Positions 31,119 through 42,751 of a stretch of 64,000 nucleotides of DNA are shown piece after piece. Position numbers and translations under genes: made by a program. The notes beneath the pieces were generated by a model. It had not been told where the DNA came from, did not search any database, and saw only the letters and a list, made by a program, of their open reading frames with translations. Source of the DNA: Amycolatopsis vastitatis. GTDB taxonomy: Bacteria > Actinomycetota > Actinomycetes > Mycobacteriales > Pseudonocardiaceae. Position 1 is the stretch's first letter. Each line of letters starts with the position of its first letter. The stretch spans positions 1 to 64,000 of the forward strand of contig NZ_NMUL01000004.1 of NCBI RefSeq assembly GCF_002234595.1. Reading direction: 5' to 3'.

Positions 31119-32021
31119 TCAATTCGCAGCGGCCATTCGGCGGAGTACCCAGGTGCGGACGAGGCCCGCGCTGACTCCGGAGAGTGCCAGGACCGCGATC
31201 AGCATCGGCAGGTTCGACCCGTTGGTGAAACCGTCCGATGCGGACGGCAGTGCCTCGGCCTGGCCGGCGGTCTGGACGCCGGCGTTGCTGCCCGAGGCGC
31301 CGTCCGGGCCGTTGAGGCCGTACTGCGGGGCGTAACCCGGAATCTGGCTGCCGTACCGGATCGCCGGCGACGGCGTGAACAATCCGGCCGTCGCGAACGG
31401 GATACCGCTGTAGTCGCGCATCGGCGCATAACCGGTGCCGAGGGCGAACGGAAACCCGCCGAACACCGGGATGCTCGAAAAACCGGGCAGAAGCGGGCTG
31501 TTCGCCTCGGGGATCGGCGTGGTGCCTGCCGGGGTGCCGCCCTGCTGGGGCGCGCCGCCGGTCCCGCCGTTGGACGGCGGCTGCTGCGGGTTGCCGCCGC
31601 TACCGGGCTGCGGAGACTGCTGCTTGCCGCCGCCGCTCACCCCGCTCAGGCCCTGCTGGGCAGCGCCGGTCACGCTCTGGACGCCCTGGTTGATCGCGCT
31701 CGCCGCGGGCGCGCCGACCACCGGGACCGGCGAGACGACGGTGTTCACCACGTTCACCGTGACCTTGCAGACCGTGCCGAGCAGCCCGTTCACGGTGGTG
31801 GTCAGCACGGTGGTCGCCTGGGTGACGATGCCCAGGTCGATGAGCGGCAGGCCGAGCAGCGAGCCCTGGATGTGGTCGCCCGGCGCCGCCGACACGGTGC
31901 TGCCGCAGGGCACGGTCTTCGTCTCGGCCGACGCCGTCCCGGGCAGGCCGAGCACGGCCGAACCCGCGAGCACGAACGCCGTCGCTCCGACCGCCGTAGC
32001 CCTCCGTGTCCGATCCTGCAT
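31119..32021 (-). CDS. Secreted protein with C-terminal membrane anchor (paralogue 2)
   Basis: A 300-aa surface protein of the same family as its neighbours. The start is the ATG giving MQDRTRRATAVG. The signal peptide ends at TASA; the first domain has two Cys (VPCGSTV, TVCKV) and a hydrophobic strand/helix-rich core. A Gln/Pro/Gly-rich linker follows, then the shared APMRDYSGIPFATAG motif. The C-terminal anchor (NLPMLIAVLALSGVSAGLVR) has the tail TWVLRRMAAAN. No enzyme motif was seen. Confidence 0.8.
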   Translation of the reverse strand: MQDRTRRATAVGATAFVLAGSAVLGLPGTASAETKTVPCGSTVSAAPGDHIQGSLLGLPLIDLGIVTQATTVLTTTVNGLLGTVCKVTVNVVNTVVSPVPVVGAPAASAINQGVQSVTGAAQQGLSGVSGGGKQQSPQPGSGGNPQQPPSNGGTGGAPQQGGTPAGTTPIPEANSPLLPGFSSIPVFGGFPFALGTGYAPMRDYSGIPFATAGLFTPSPAIRYGSQIPGYAPQYGLNGPDGASGSNAGVQTAGQAEALPSASDGFTNGSNLPMLIAVLALSGVSAGLVRTWVLRRMAAAN

Positions 32022-32143
32022 CCTCGCCGCCCCTGGTCTCGTCGCCTCTTCCCAGGACAACGACGTTAAGGCAGCCGGGTGACGCCCGCTCGCTCAGAAA
32101 TGTCCGGCATTCGAGTGGAAGGGGGCGTCACGATGGGTGAAGG

Positions 32144-32959
32144 TCAGGCGGGCTTGCGGCGGATCCACGCGCGGACGAGCGCCGCCGCGACGATCGCCAG
32201 CGCCAGCACCGCGAGCAGCATCGGCAGCTTCGCCGGCGGGGTGACGCCGGGCAGGGCCTCCGCGGTGCCCGACTTCTGCTCGTCGACGGTCGGGATCTGC
32301 TGGCCGGGGATGACCTGGGCGATCACCGGCACCTGCACCAGGCTGCCCGGGATCAGCGCGGCGTGGGTGAAGATGCCCGAAATCGAGTCGCCCGGCAGGC
32401 CCGCGTTGCCCGGGCCGGTGACGATGGGGCCGGTGCTGCCGCCGGGCGGGTTCGGAGCCGGGTGCGGCGGGTTCGGACCTGGCGGAACGGGCGGAACGGG
32501 CTGAGGCGGGGCAGGCTGGGGCGGGTTCGGACCCGGCGGGAGCGGCAGCGGCGGCAGTCCGGCGGCCACCCCCTGCGTCAGGTCGCCGACCGCGTTGACG
32601 GTGCCCTGCGCGGCCGGGCAGACGCCTTGCGCCGCCACGTCGCCGACCACCGGGACCTCGCCGACGCCGAGCGCCTTCACGGTGTCGCCGAGGGGCAGCG
32701 TGAGCAGCGGTGCCGAGCCGTTCGTGTTCCGCGAACTCGAGTCGAGGCCGATGGTGAGCTGGTTCGGGGCGTTCAGCGGGGCGCCGGCGTCCAGCAGGAG
32801 GCCGGTCGAGCCGGTGCGGGCGGCACTGTTCTGCAGCGTGGCCTGGCAGTCGCCGCCGAGCGTGGGGTTGGTGTCGGCGCTCGCGACGCCGGGCGCCAGC
32901 GTGACGGACGCGGCGATCGTGAACCCCAGTGCGGCGATCCGGGCGACGTGCTTCCCCAT
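32144..32959 (-). CDS. Secreted protein with C-terminal membrane anchor (paralogue 3)
   Basis: A 271-aa surface protein. The start is the ATG giving MGKHVARIAALG, with GGAGGG upstream; the signal peptide ends at VASA. The first domain has two Cys (GDCQATL, GVCPAA) spaced much as in the paralogues. The linker is strongly Pro-rich (PPLPLPPGPNPPQPAPPQP), and the anchor KLPMLLAVLALAIVAAALVR ends with WIRRKPA. It lacks the PMRDYSGIP motif of the other two. The function is unknown. Confidence 0.8.
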   Translation of the reverse strand: MGKHVARIAALGFTIAASVTLAPGVASADTNPTLGGDCQATLQNSAARTGSTGLLLDAGAPLNAPNQLTIGLDSSSRNTNGSAPLLTLPLGDTVKALGVGEVPVVGDVAAQGVCPAAQGTVNAVGDLTQGVAAGLPPLPLPPGPNPPQPAPPQPVPPVPPGPNPPHPAPNPPGGSTGPIVTGPGNAGLPGDSISGIFTHAALIPGSLVQVPVIAQVIPGQQIPTVDEQKSGTAEALPGVTPPAKLPMLLAVLALAIVAAALVRAWIRRKPA

Positions 32960-33072
32960 CATGCCCTCCGGCAGTCGGACCAATCTGGATCACGGAACGC
33001 GCTCACGGTACTCCACCTGCGTCACCAACCGGTCCCAGTGGCCGAAAATCCGCCCGGAGTAGCGTGCTCGCC

Positions 33073-33846
33073 ATGCTGATTGGCGCCCATGTCCGTGACG
33101 ACGACCCGTTGACCGCGGTCGCCGAGCGCAAAGCCGACGTCGTCCAGTTCTTCCTCTCCGACCCGCAGGGCTGGAAGGCCCCGAAGCCGCACCCGCACGG
33201 CGAAGCCATCGCGGCCGACCCGGTCGAGGTGTTCATCCACTCGCCGTACCTGATCAACGTGGCTTCGCTGAACAACCGGATCCGGATCCCGTCGCGCAAG
33301 AACGTCACGCAGCACGCGGACGGCGCCGCCGCGATCGGCGCGAAGGGCCTGATCGTGCACGGCGGGCACGTCGGCGCGAACGACGACGTCGAGGCCGGCC
33401 TGGACAACTGGCGCAAGCTGTTCGAGCGCGAGCAGGAAAAGGGCGGCTTCAAGGTCCCGATCCTGATCGAGAACACCGCGGGCGGCGAGAACGCGATCAC
33501 GCGCGACCTCGACGTGATCGCCCGGCTGTGGGACAAGGTCGGCGAGTTCGGCGCCGGGTTCTGCCTGGACACCTGCCACGCGTTCGCCGCGGGCTGGGAC
33601 CTGGCGACCGCCGTCGAGAAGGTCAAGGCCATCACCGGCCGGATCGACCTGGTGCACCTCAACAACTCCCGCGACGAGTTCGGCTCGACCCGCGACCGGC
33701 ACGCGAACGTCGTCGAGGGTGAGGGCACCATCGACCCGGACGTGCTGGTCGAGGTGGCCCGGGCCGCCGGAGCGCCGGTCGTCGTCGAGACGCCGGCCGA
33801 GGGCCAGGCCACCGACATCGCCTACCTGCGGGAGAAGCTCGGCTAA
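33073..33846 (+). CDS. nfo: Endonuclease IV-like AP endonuclease
   Basis: A 257-aa TIM-barrel enzyme of the AP endonuclease family 2 (endonuclease IV/Nfo), which cleaves abasic sites in base excision repair using metal ions. Motifs are MLIGAHVRDDDP, VFIHSPYLINVAS, GLIVHGGHVG, LIENTAGGENA and CLDTCHAFAAGWD with the metal-binding His, Glu and Asp residues, and VHLNNSRDEFGSTRDRHANV near the end. Its length is a little below the roughly 280 aa of E. coli Nfo. The start is the ATG at 33073. It overlaps the convergent glycosyltransferase stop by 4 bp. Confidence 0.93.
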   Translation: MLIGAHVRDDDPLTAVAERKADVVQFFLSDPQGWKAPKPHPHGEAIAADPVEVFIHSPYLINVASLNNRIRIPSRKNVTQHADGAAAIGAKGLIVHGGHVGANDDVEAGLDNWRKLFEREQEKGGFKVPILIENTAGGENAITRDLDVIARLWDKVGEFGAGFCLDTCHAFAAGWDLATAVEKVKAITGRIDLVHLNNSRDEFGSTRDRHANVVEGEGTIDPDVLVEVARAAGAPVVVETPAEGQATDIAYLREKLG

Positions 33847-35396
33847 GCGGCGACGGCTTTCCGGCGGCGGCGCCGGACGGCGTTCGGGATGATCACGTCA
33901 CGGGCGCCGTCGAGGAAGCCGCCTGCCGGGTCGTCGTCGCCGTCCATCCGGACCAGGTCGGCGGCCGGCAGGTAGATCTCCCGGACGACCAGCACGCACA
34001 GCCCGACGACGGCGAGGTCGCGGACCACGACCGTGCCGAGGAACCAGCCCTCGGGCAGGCCCTTGTGGTCGACGCCGAGGTAGTAGAACATCCGCGGCAC
34101 CCAGACGACGGCGTCGATCAGCATCCAGCCGAGCAGCAGCCGCCAGCGCGGGATCGCGAGCACCGCCAGCGGCACCAGCCACAGCGAGTACTGCGGGCTC
34201 CACACCTTGTTCGTCAGCAGGAACGCGGCCACGACGAGGAACGCGAGCTGCCCGACGCGCGGCCGTCGCGGCGCGGCGAGCGCCAGGTAGGCGATGCCCG
34301 CGCAGCAGGTCAGGAACAGCACGGCCACCGTGATGTTCAGGTACGTCGGTGTCTGGTTCTTCTGCAGCACGCCGTCGAACCCGGCCCAGCCGCTGATGTA
34401 CGAGAAGACGTTGTACAGCGAGTCGGGGTCCATCGGCCGCAGGGTGCTCATCCGGAAGAACTCCCACCAGCCGCGGGTCGCGGTGAGGATGAACGGCGCG
34501 TTCACCGCCAGCCACGTCACGACGGCGGCGCCCGCGGTCTTCCAGAACGGCGTGAGCTTGCCCGCGCGCAGGCACAGCACGAAGAGCACGCCGAGCAGGA
34601 ACAGCGGGTAGAGCTTCGCGGTCGCGCCGAGGCCGAGCAGCAGCCCGGCGAGCAACGGTCGTTTGCGCGCCCAGGCGAGCAGGCCGGTCGCGGTGAACGC
34701 GGTCGCGATCGCGTCGAAGTTGGTGAACGCGTGCACCAGCACCAGTGGCGAGACCGCCACCAGCACCATGTCCCACGGCCGGCGTTTCACCGTCCGCCCG
34801 GTCGCCCACACGGTGACCAGCCAGGCCGCCGACAGGAAGAACGCCGTGATGTCGAAGTAGATCGCCACGGGCAGCGCGCCCGGCAGCCAGCCGGACCGGG
34901 CGACGTTCAGCCAGCCCGCCGCGAGCTTTGCGTTCGCCCACTGGAAGAGGCCGGTGAACACCGGGTACTCCATGTACCGGGTGTTGTTCTCGGCGGTCTG
35001 CGAGCTTTCCTTCCACGACGTGTAGTACGGGAAGGTGCCCGGCCGGTCGAGCCGCTCGGCGCCGTAGAGCGGCACGATGTCGGAGTAGCACATGGCGACG
35101 AAGGGGCGGCCCGCGCGCCAGTCGAGCTGGGTGGCGCCGCTGGAGTCCTGGTACTGCTGGATGCAGGAGCCCTTGCCGAACCAGCAGAGCATCAGCGCGA
35201 GGGTCGCCAGCAGCAGCCCGACGCGTTGCGGGGACCAGAACCAGTGCCTGCCGACCGCCGCGTGCTCACCGAGCGGCCCGCCGAGGGGTCTGGTGACCGC
35301 CGCCGCCAGCGGGTCGTTCCAGCTCGGGACGACCCGTTCCGCCCGGGTCAGCGTCACGGGCCCGGGCTCCGGCTCCCGCGTGGTCTCCTCTGGCAC
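33843..35396 (-). CDS. GT87 family integral membrane glycosyltransferase
   Basis: A 517-aa polytopic membrane protein of the GT87/DUF2029 family. These are polyprenyl-phosphate-sugar dependent (often mannosyl) transferases that act in the actinobacterial membrane. About 10-12 TM helices are visible. GT-C-like features include acidic residues in the first loop after TM1 (YSDIVPLYGAERLDRP), VHAFTNFDAIATAFTATGLL and TAKLYPLFLLGVLFVL. A basic tail ends the protein (RRRRRKAVAA). The GTG start is at 35396. The position in the rpsF-ponA neighbourhood matches the mycobacterial Rv0051-type gene. The acceptor is unknown. Confidence 0.88.
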   Translation of the reverse strand: MPEETTREPEPGPVTLTRAERVVPSWNDPLAAAVTRPLGGPLGEHAAVGRHWFWSPQRVGLLLATLALMLCWFGKGSCIQQYQDSSGATQLDWRAGRPFVAMCYSDIVPLYGAERLDRPGTFPYYTSWKESSQTAENNTRYMEYPVFTGLFQWANAKLAAGWLNVARSGWLPGALPVAIYFDITAFFLSAAWLVTVWATGRTVKRRPWDMVLVAVSPLVLVHAFTNFDAIATAFTATGLLAWARKRPLLAGLLLGLGATAKLYPLFLLGVLFVLCLRAGKLTPFWKTAGAAVVTWLAVNAPFILTATRGWWEFFRMSTLRPMDPDSLYNVFSYISGWAGFDGVLQKNQTPTYLNITVAVLFLTCCAGIAYLALAAPRRPRVGQLAFLVVAAFLLTNKVWSPQYSLWLVPLAVLAIPRWRLLLGWMLIDAVVWVPRMFYYLGVDHKGLPEGWFLGTVVVRDLAVVGLCVLVVREIYLPAADLVRMDGDDDPAGGFLDGARDVIIPNAVRRRRRKAVAA

Positions 35397-35444
35397 GAGG
35401 CGGATCGTATCGGTGATCGGGGTGCACGGTGGTGAAGCCGGTGA

Positions 35445-36503
35445 TCATGCCGGATTCGCGTAGTACGAGGCCAGGACCTCGGCGGCGGCGCCGCGGGTGA
35501 CGATCTCCTCGCCGGAGCCGTCTTCGACGACTTCGATGCGCTGCCAGTGCGGCACCGGCAGCAGTTCCTCGAGCCGCGCCGAAACGGCTTCGCGGTGGAC
35601 GTCCGGCTCGTCCCGCACCGCGCGTCCGGCCAGCACGATCCGCTCCAGGTCGAGCACCTGCACCAGGTCGGCCAGCCCGATGCCGAGGAAGCCGGCGGCG
35701 GTCCGCGTGTCGGGGGCCCGCTTGGCCATGATCTCGACGCAGCCCCGCCGCCCGCACGCGCAGCGGGGGCCGTCGTAGGCGATCGTGGTGTGCCCGAACT
35801 CACCCGCGTTGGTGCGCGGGCCGCGGTAGAGCCGCCCGTCGATGAGCAGGCCGACGCCGATGCCGGTGCCGACGAGCACCACCGCGGTCGCCGTCGGCTC
35901 GCCGTGCGGCCAGAACCGGGCGAACGCGGCGGCGTTGGTGTTCTTGTCGAGCGTCACGGGCAGCCCGGTCCGCTTTTCCAGCAGGTCACGCAGGGGGACC
36001 TCGTGCCAGCCGGGCATGTTCGTCGCGTCGCGGACCAGGCCCGCGAGGTGGTCCAGCGGGCCGACCGCGCCGAGCCCGAGACCGAGCACGTCGAAGCCGT
36101 CGGCGAGCTCGAGCGCGGTGGCGCCGATGGCTTCGACGGCCTGTTCGGGGGTGAAGCCGGGCGGGAGCGGGCCGCCCGCCGTCTCCTCGACCTCGCCGAT
36201 GAGGTTGGTGCGCAGCACGCGGTATTCGTCGCGATCCAGCCGCGCGCCGAGCGCGTGCCGGGCGCCGGCGCGGATGGTCAGCCGGGTGCGGGGCTTGCCG
36301 ACCCCGCCGGACGGCTGGCGCTGCTCGTCCAGCAGGCCCGCGTCGAGGAGTTCGGGCACGATCTTGGAGACGGCCTGCTGCGTGAGCCCGGTGCGTTCGG
36401 CGAGCTCGACGCGGCTGAGGCCGCCGGCGCGCAGGATGTGCGTGAGCAGCAGGGCACGGTTGTGCTCGCGCACGTCGCGCAGGTTCACCCCGGTGTCCGC
36501 CAT
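35445..36503 (-). CDS. ROK family transcriptional regulator
   Basis: A 352-aa ROK repressor: an N-terminal winged HTH (LSRVELAERTGLTQQAVSKI) fused to a sugar-kinase-like domain. The kinase-fold part has the LDKNTNAAAFARFW segment, VVLVGTGIGVGLLIDG (phosphate-binding-like), and the ROK zinc cluster CACGRRGC near GEFGHTTIAY. ROK repressors bind a sugar or sugar phosphate as inducer. It is divergent from a Gfo/Idh/MocA oxidoreductase with 67 bp between, so that gene is the likely target. Its end lies 48 bp from the GT87 start. Confidence 0.92.
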   Translation of the reverse strand: MADTGVNLRDVREHNRALLLTHILRAGGLSRVELAERTGLTQQAVSKIVPELLDAGLLDEQRQPSGGVGKPRTRLTIRAGARHALGARLDRDEYRVLRTNLIGEVEETAGGPLPPGFTPEQAVEAIGATALELADGFDVLGLGLGAVGPLDHLAGLVRDATNMPGWHEVPLRDLLEKRTGLPVTLDKNTNAAAFARFWPHGEPTATAVVLVGTGIGVGLLIDGRLYRGPRTNAGEFGHTTIAYDGPRCACGRRGCVEIMAKRAPDTRTAAGFLGIGLADLVQVLDLERIVLAGRAVRDEPDVHREAVSARLEELLPVPHWQRIEVVEDGSGEEIVTRGAAAEVLASYYANPA

Positions 36504-36529
36504 GACAGGATCTTCGCACGACTGGTCAG

Positions 36530-36552
36530 TTAGGCAACGCTGTTGTTTTAAT
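36530..36552. promoter_or_regulatory. Possible ROK operator in divergent promoter
   Basis: The divergent 67-bp region contains an imperfect inverted repeat around CAAC-GCT-GTTG, with AT-rich flanks (TTAGG and TTTTAA). It lies between the rok start and the oxidoreductase start and is the most AT-rich part, fitting overlapping promoters and an operator. Confidence 0.35.
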
Positions 36553-36570
36553 AAGCGGCGGCGGGGTTTA

Positions 36571-37635
36571 ATGACGGGCATGGCGGACGATTTGCGGGTG
36601 GGCATCCTCGGGTACGGCATCGGGGGCCGCGTCTTCCACGCACCCCTGGTGGCGGCGACGCCCGGGCTGACCCCGGCGGTGATCGCCACCTCGAGCAACG
36701 CCGCCCAAGCCCGCGTCGACCACCCGGGCGCGGAGATCGTGCCCGACGCCGACGCGTTGTTCGAGCGGGCAGGCGACCTCGACCTCGTCGTGGTCAGCAC
36801 GCCGAACCGCACGCACGTCCCGCTCGCGCTGCGGGCGATCGAAGCCGGACTGCCGGTGGTCGTCGACAAGCCGTTCGCACCGACCGCGGCCGAAGCCGAG
36901 CAGGTCGTCGCCGCGGCGAAGGCGGCCGGCGTCGGCTTGACGGTCTTCCAGAACCGGCGGCTCGACTCCGACTTCCTCACCGTGCGGAAGGTCCTGGACT
37001 CCGGACAGCTGGGCGACGTCTTCCGCTTCGAGTCCCGCTACGACCGCTGGGTGCCGAAGCCCAAGGACAACTGGCGCGAATTCGGCGACCCGGCCGAGGC
37101 CGGCGGCCTGCTCTACGACCTCGGCGCGCACATCGTCGACCAGGCGCTGCAGCTGTTCGGCCCGGTCACCACCGTCTACGCGGAGGCCGACCGCCGCCGG
37201 GCCGGCGTCCAGGTCGACGACGACGTCTTCGTCGCGCTGCACCACGCGAACGGCGTCCGCTCGCACCTGTGGGCGACCGCCCTCGCGGGCACGCAGAACC
37301 CGCGGTTCCGGGTGCTCGGCGACCGGGCGACCTTCACCAAGTACGGCCTCGACGTGCAGGAACCGCAGATCAAGGCGGGGCTGCGGCCCGGCGACGAAGG
37401 CTGGGGCGTGGAACCCGCCGCGGACGCAGGGAAGATCGGCGTCGGCAGCGACGTCAAGACCGTGCCCACCGAGACCGGCCGCTACGAGCAGTTCTACGCC
37501 CAGGTGCGCGACGCGCTGCGCGGTGAAGGCGAGTTCCCGGTCGACCCCGCGTCGTCGGTCGAGGCCCTGCGGGTGATCGAGGCCGCGCACCGCTCCGGCG
37601 TCGAAGGCACCGTCGTCGAGCTGACGACCCCCTGA
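36571..37635 (+). CDS. Gfo/Idh/MocA family oxidoreductase
   Basis: A 354-aa NAD(P)-dependent sugar or inositol-type dehydrogenase. The Rossmann motif is GILGYGIGGRVFHAP; the conserved VVVDKPFAPTAAEAEQVVAA contains the catalytic-region EKP-like Lys-Pro (here DKP). The C-terminal domain has FRFESRYDRWVPKP, GGLLYDLGAHIVDQAL (G.L.D.G.H motif with catalytic His). ATGs at 36571 and 36580 are both possible. It is divergent from a ROK regulator, which suggests a sugar-derived substrate and sugar-inducible control. A strong terminator follows. Confidence 0.9.
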   Translation: MTGMADDLRVGILGYGIGGRVFHAPLVAATPGLTPAVIATSSNAAQARVDHPGAEIVPDADALFERAGDLDLVVVSTPNRTHVPLALRAIEAGLPVVVDKPFAPTAAEAEQVVAAAKAAGVGLTVFQNRRLDSDFLTVRKVLDSGQLGDVFRFESRYDRWVPKPKDNWREFGDPAEAGGLLYDLGAHIVDQALQLFGPVTTVYAEADRRRAGVQVDDDVFVALHHANGVRSHLWATALAGTQNPRFRVLGDRATFTKYGLDVQEPQIKAGLRPGDEGWGVEPAADAGKIGVGSDVKTVPTETGRYEQFYAQVRDALRGEGEFPVDPASSVEALRVIEAAHRSGVEGTVVELTTP

Positions 37636-37637
37636 CT

Positions 37638-37669
37638 GGCCGTGACCTCGGTGACCCCCAGCTCCGAGG

Positions 37670-37677
<8 letters not shown>
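37638..37677. terminator. Bidirectional terminator between oxidoreductase and PBP gene
   Basis: GGCCGTGACCTCGG (37638-37651) pairs perfectly with CCGAGGTCACGGCC (37664-37677) over a 12-nt loop. It serves both convergent genes and overlaps the last codons of the PBP gene. Confidence 0.85.
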
Positions 37678-40066
<2,389 letters not shown>

Positions 40067-40082
40067 GGGCCGTCCTCGGGTA

Positions 40083-40141
40083 CCACGGTGGGCTGCGGGC
40101 GCAGTCCCCTCTGGGAGCACACGTACCGCGGCCCACCGTGG
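40083..40141. terminator. Inverted repeat between PBP copies 2 and 1
   Basis: CCACGGTGGGC (40083-40093) and GCCCACCGTGG (40131-40141) are perfect 11-bp arms separated by 37 nt, just after the stop of PBP copy 2 and 17 bp before the start of copy 1 (minus strand). It may be a terminator or a leader structure. Confidence 0.5.
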
Positions 40142-40151
40142 TTCACGGCCC

Positions 40152-42605
40152 CTAGTTGCCGGGGTCGGCGCCCGAGGTCGGCGTCTCCTTCGAGGACGAC
40201 GGCGGCTTCGGGTGCTTCGACGAGTTCGACGTCGACGACTGGCTGGGGGTGTCGCCGTCGTGGTTGCCGCGGCCGGGGTGGTCGCGGTTGTCGCCTTCGT
40301 CGCCGTTGTTCTCGGTGGACGGCGCCGAGCCCGTGGTCGTCACGACGTCACTGGACGGCGGCGGTGCCACCTCGCCACCGATGCGGTCGACCTTGTCGAA
40401 CCGCTCGCCCGACGTGCCCGTCAGGTACAGCGACAGGAACTTCTGCCACATCGGGCCGGCGATGGTGGCGCCGTAGATCGGCGAGTTGTTCTTGCCGTGC
40501 AGCGGCTTGTTGCCGTCGCCGCCGACCCAGGCCGCCACCGAGACCGACGGGGTGTACCCGACCATCCACGTCTGCGAGTTCGTGTTCGCCGCCCACGACG
40601 GCTCGCCCGCGACCTTGGCGTGCTGCTGCGTCCCGGTCTTGCCGGCGCACTCGTGGCCGTTCGGGCAGTGCAGGTGCGAGAAGTCGATGACCGGTTTCAG
40701 GCCCTCGGTGACGTTCCCGGCGATCTGCCTGCTCTTGTCCATGTCGCTGTCGAACGCCGCCTTGCCGTCCTTCGGAGCTTCGTACGCGACTTCCTTCTGC
40801 GCGTTGGTCACCTTCTGCACGAAGTGCCGGTCACGGCGTTCGCCGTTGCCCGCGAAGGTCGCGTACGCCCCGGCCATGTCGAGCGGCGTGATCTGGGTGT
40901 CGCCACCGCCGATGGAGATGTTGTTGTCCTTCGTGGAGATGATCGACTGGCCGCCGTCCTCCTTGGTCTTCACGCCGGCTTGGCGGGCGGCTTCCTTGAC
41001 CGGTCCCTGTTTGGTCTGGTTGAGCACCATGTCGTAGAACACGGTGTTCGCCGACCGCATCATCGCGTCCGCGACGGTGCATTCCTGCGAGCAGCTGCTG
41101 CTCGGGCCGGCGTTGCGCACGGTGCGGCCGTCGAAGACGCGGTTGTTGGAGCCGTCGAACGTCGCGTCGAGGCCCTTGCCCATCTTGAGGAACGCCACGA
41201 GGTCGAACGGCTTCATCGACGAGCCCGGGTTCTGCGGGGTGTTCGCCCAGTCTCGCCCGGCCTGGTCCTGCCCGTTGACCTGCACGACCGGCTTGCCGCC
41301 GTAGTAGGCGAGCACCCCGCCGGTCTTCGGGTCGACCGCGACGAGCGCGTTGAGCAGGTTGTCGTCCACCTGGTCCTGGAGTGCCTCGGTGCCGGCCTTT
41401 TCCGCGGCCTGCTGCGCTTTCGGGTCGATCGTGGTCTGCACCTGGAAGCCGCCGGCGTAGTAGCGGTCTTCGGGGATGTCGTGCGCGGCCAGCTCGTCCT
41501 TCACCTGCTGCACGATGAACGCGGGCGGCGCGCCCGCCTGCTGCTTGCTGTCTTCCACCGGGATCGGCGTCGGGAACTGCGCCGCCGCGCGCTCGGCCGC
41601 GCTGATGTAGTTGTTCTTCACCATCCGGTCGAGCGCGACGGTCCAGCGGTCGTGCGCGACCTTGTCGTTCTCCGACCGGCCCGGCTTCTGGATCAGCCCG
41701 GCCAGCAGTGCGGCCTCCGAGAAGCTCAGGTCCTTGGCCTCCTTGTGGAAGAAGGCCTGCGAAGCCGCGCCGACGCCGTACGCCCCGCGCCCGAAGTAGA
41801 TGATGTTCAGGTACGCGGTGATGATGTCCTTCTTCTCGTACGTCTGGTTCATCTTGAAGGACTTGGCCAGCTCGGTCCACTTGCGCGTCAGCGTGGGCGC
41901 GTCGTTGTCGGTGGCCTTCTTGATGTACTGCTGCGAGATCGTCGAACCACCGCCGACCCCGCTGGTGGCCTGGTTGTACACCGCGCGCAGCAGGCCGCCG
42001 ATGTCGAAGCCGGAGTTGGTCTCGAACGAGTCGTCCTCGGTCGCGATCGCCGCGTGCTTCATGATGTCCGGGATCTGATCCGGGGTCAGCAGCACGCGGT
42101 TGCCGCCGCGCGGGACGTCCTTGCCCATCGGCGAGCCGTCGGCGTAGAGGTAGGTCACCGCCTGGCTCTGGTTCTGCGCGACCTCCGTCGGCGAAGGCAC
42201 GTCGACCAGGAAGTACGTGATGACGAACGCGATCGCGGGCAGCACGAAGAACAGCCCGACGAAGGCGTAGGAGACCCGCCGGATGATCTTCCAGCGTCTC
42301 TTCTTGCGCTGCTCCGGCGTGAGAACCGGCTTGCCGTCGCCGGGCGGCTCGACGCCCTCTTCGTCGTGGGGGCCGTCGTAGCCCGACGGCTCGTCGTACG
42401 CGTGGTGCGTCATCAGCTCCGGACCGCCGCTCATCGGCGGCGGCTCGGGCCGGTAGGCGCGCGGTGGCGGCTGCTGCGGGCGGCCGGGCGGCGGCGGCAC
42501 CGGGCGGCGGGGGACCTGGCCGTGGGGACCCTGTGGTGCGGACGGCCCACGACGGCGCGGATCGGGACCCTGGCCGGGCCAGGAGCGGGATCGATCGTCG
42601 GGCAC
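40152..42605 (-). CDS. Class A penicillin-binding protein (PBP copy 2)
   Basis: An 817-aa bifunctional peptidoglycan synthase. It has a Pro/Arg-rich cytoplasmic N-terminus, a TM helix (about 105-132, YAFVGLFFVLPAIAFVITYF), a GT51 domain with ATEDDSF and GGSTISQQYIK, and a transpeptidase with SSMKPF, SAN and AGKTGTQQ. The C-terminus is a disordered Ser/Thr/Asp/Pro-rich tail without poly-Gln. The GTG start at 42605 has a GGAGG site. It is the middle gene of three tandem paralogues, each separated by a hairpin, so each may have its own promoter. Confidence 0.95.
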   Translation of the reverse strand: MPDDRSRSWPGQGPDPRRRGPSAPQGPHGQVPRRPVPPPPGRPQQPPPRAYRPEPPPMSGGPELMTHHAYDEPSGYDGPHDEEGVEPPGDGKPVLTPEQRKKRRWKIIRRVSYAFVGLFFVLPAIAFVITYFLVDVPSPTEVAQNQSQAVTYLYADGSPMGKDVPRGGNRVLLTPDQIPDIMKHAAIATEDDSFETNSGFDIGGLLRAVYNQATSGVGGGSTISQQYIKKATDNDAPTLTRKWTELAKSFKMNQTYEKKDIITAYLNIIYFGRGAYGVGAASQAFFHKEAKDLSFSEAALLAGLIQKPGRSENDKVAHDRWTVALDRMVKNNYISAAERAAAQFPTPIPVEDSKQQAGAPPAFIVQQVKDELAAHDIPEDRYYAGGFQVQTTIDPKAQQAAEKAGTEALQDQVDDNLLNALVAVDPKTGGVLAYYGGKPVVQVNGQDQAGRDWANTPQNPGSSMKPFDLVAFLKMGKGLDATFDGSNNRVFDGRTVRNAGPSSSCSQECTVADAMMRSANTVFYDMVLNQTKQGPVKEAARQAGVKTKEDGGQSIISTKDNNISIGGGDTQITPLDMAGAYATFAGNGERRDRHFVQKVTNAQKEVAYEAPKDGKAAFDSDMDKSRQIAGNVTEGLKPVIDFSHLHCPNGHECAGKTGTQQHAKVAGEPSWAANTNSQTWMVGYTPSVSVAAWVGGDGNKPLHGKNNSPIYGATIAGPMWQKFLSLYLTGTSGERFDKVDRIGGEVAPPPSSDVVTTTGSAPSTENNGDEGDNRDHPGRGNHDGDTPSQSSTSNSSKHPKPPSSSKETPTSGADPGN

Positions 42606-42707
42606 GGGGTCCTCCAGTGAACGCAGGAGCGGCGACGGTCGCCGTCCCTCTAGAGGAGGGGACGCACGTGACCCCGGCGGGTTGCCGGAATGATCACCCC
42701 GGAACCG

Positions 42708-42745
42708 CTTCGGGGCCCGCCGCGTGTTCGCGACGGGCCCCGAAG
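42708..42745. terminator. Terminator after PBP copy 3
   Basis: CTTCGGGGCCCG (42708-42719) pairs perfectly with CGGGCCCCGAAG (42734-42745), 7 bp beyond the stop of PBP copy 3 on the minus strand. Confidence 0.8.
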
Positions 42746-42751
42746 GAGCGG

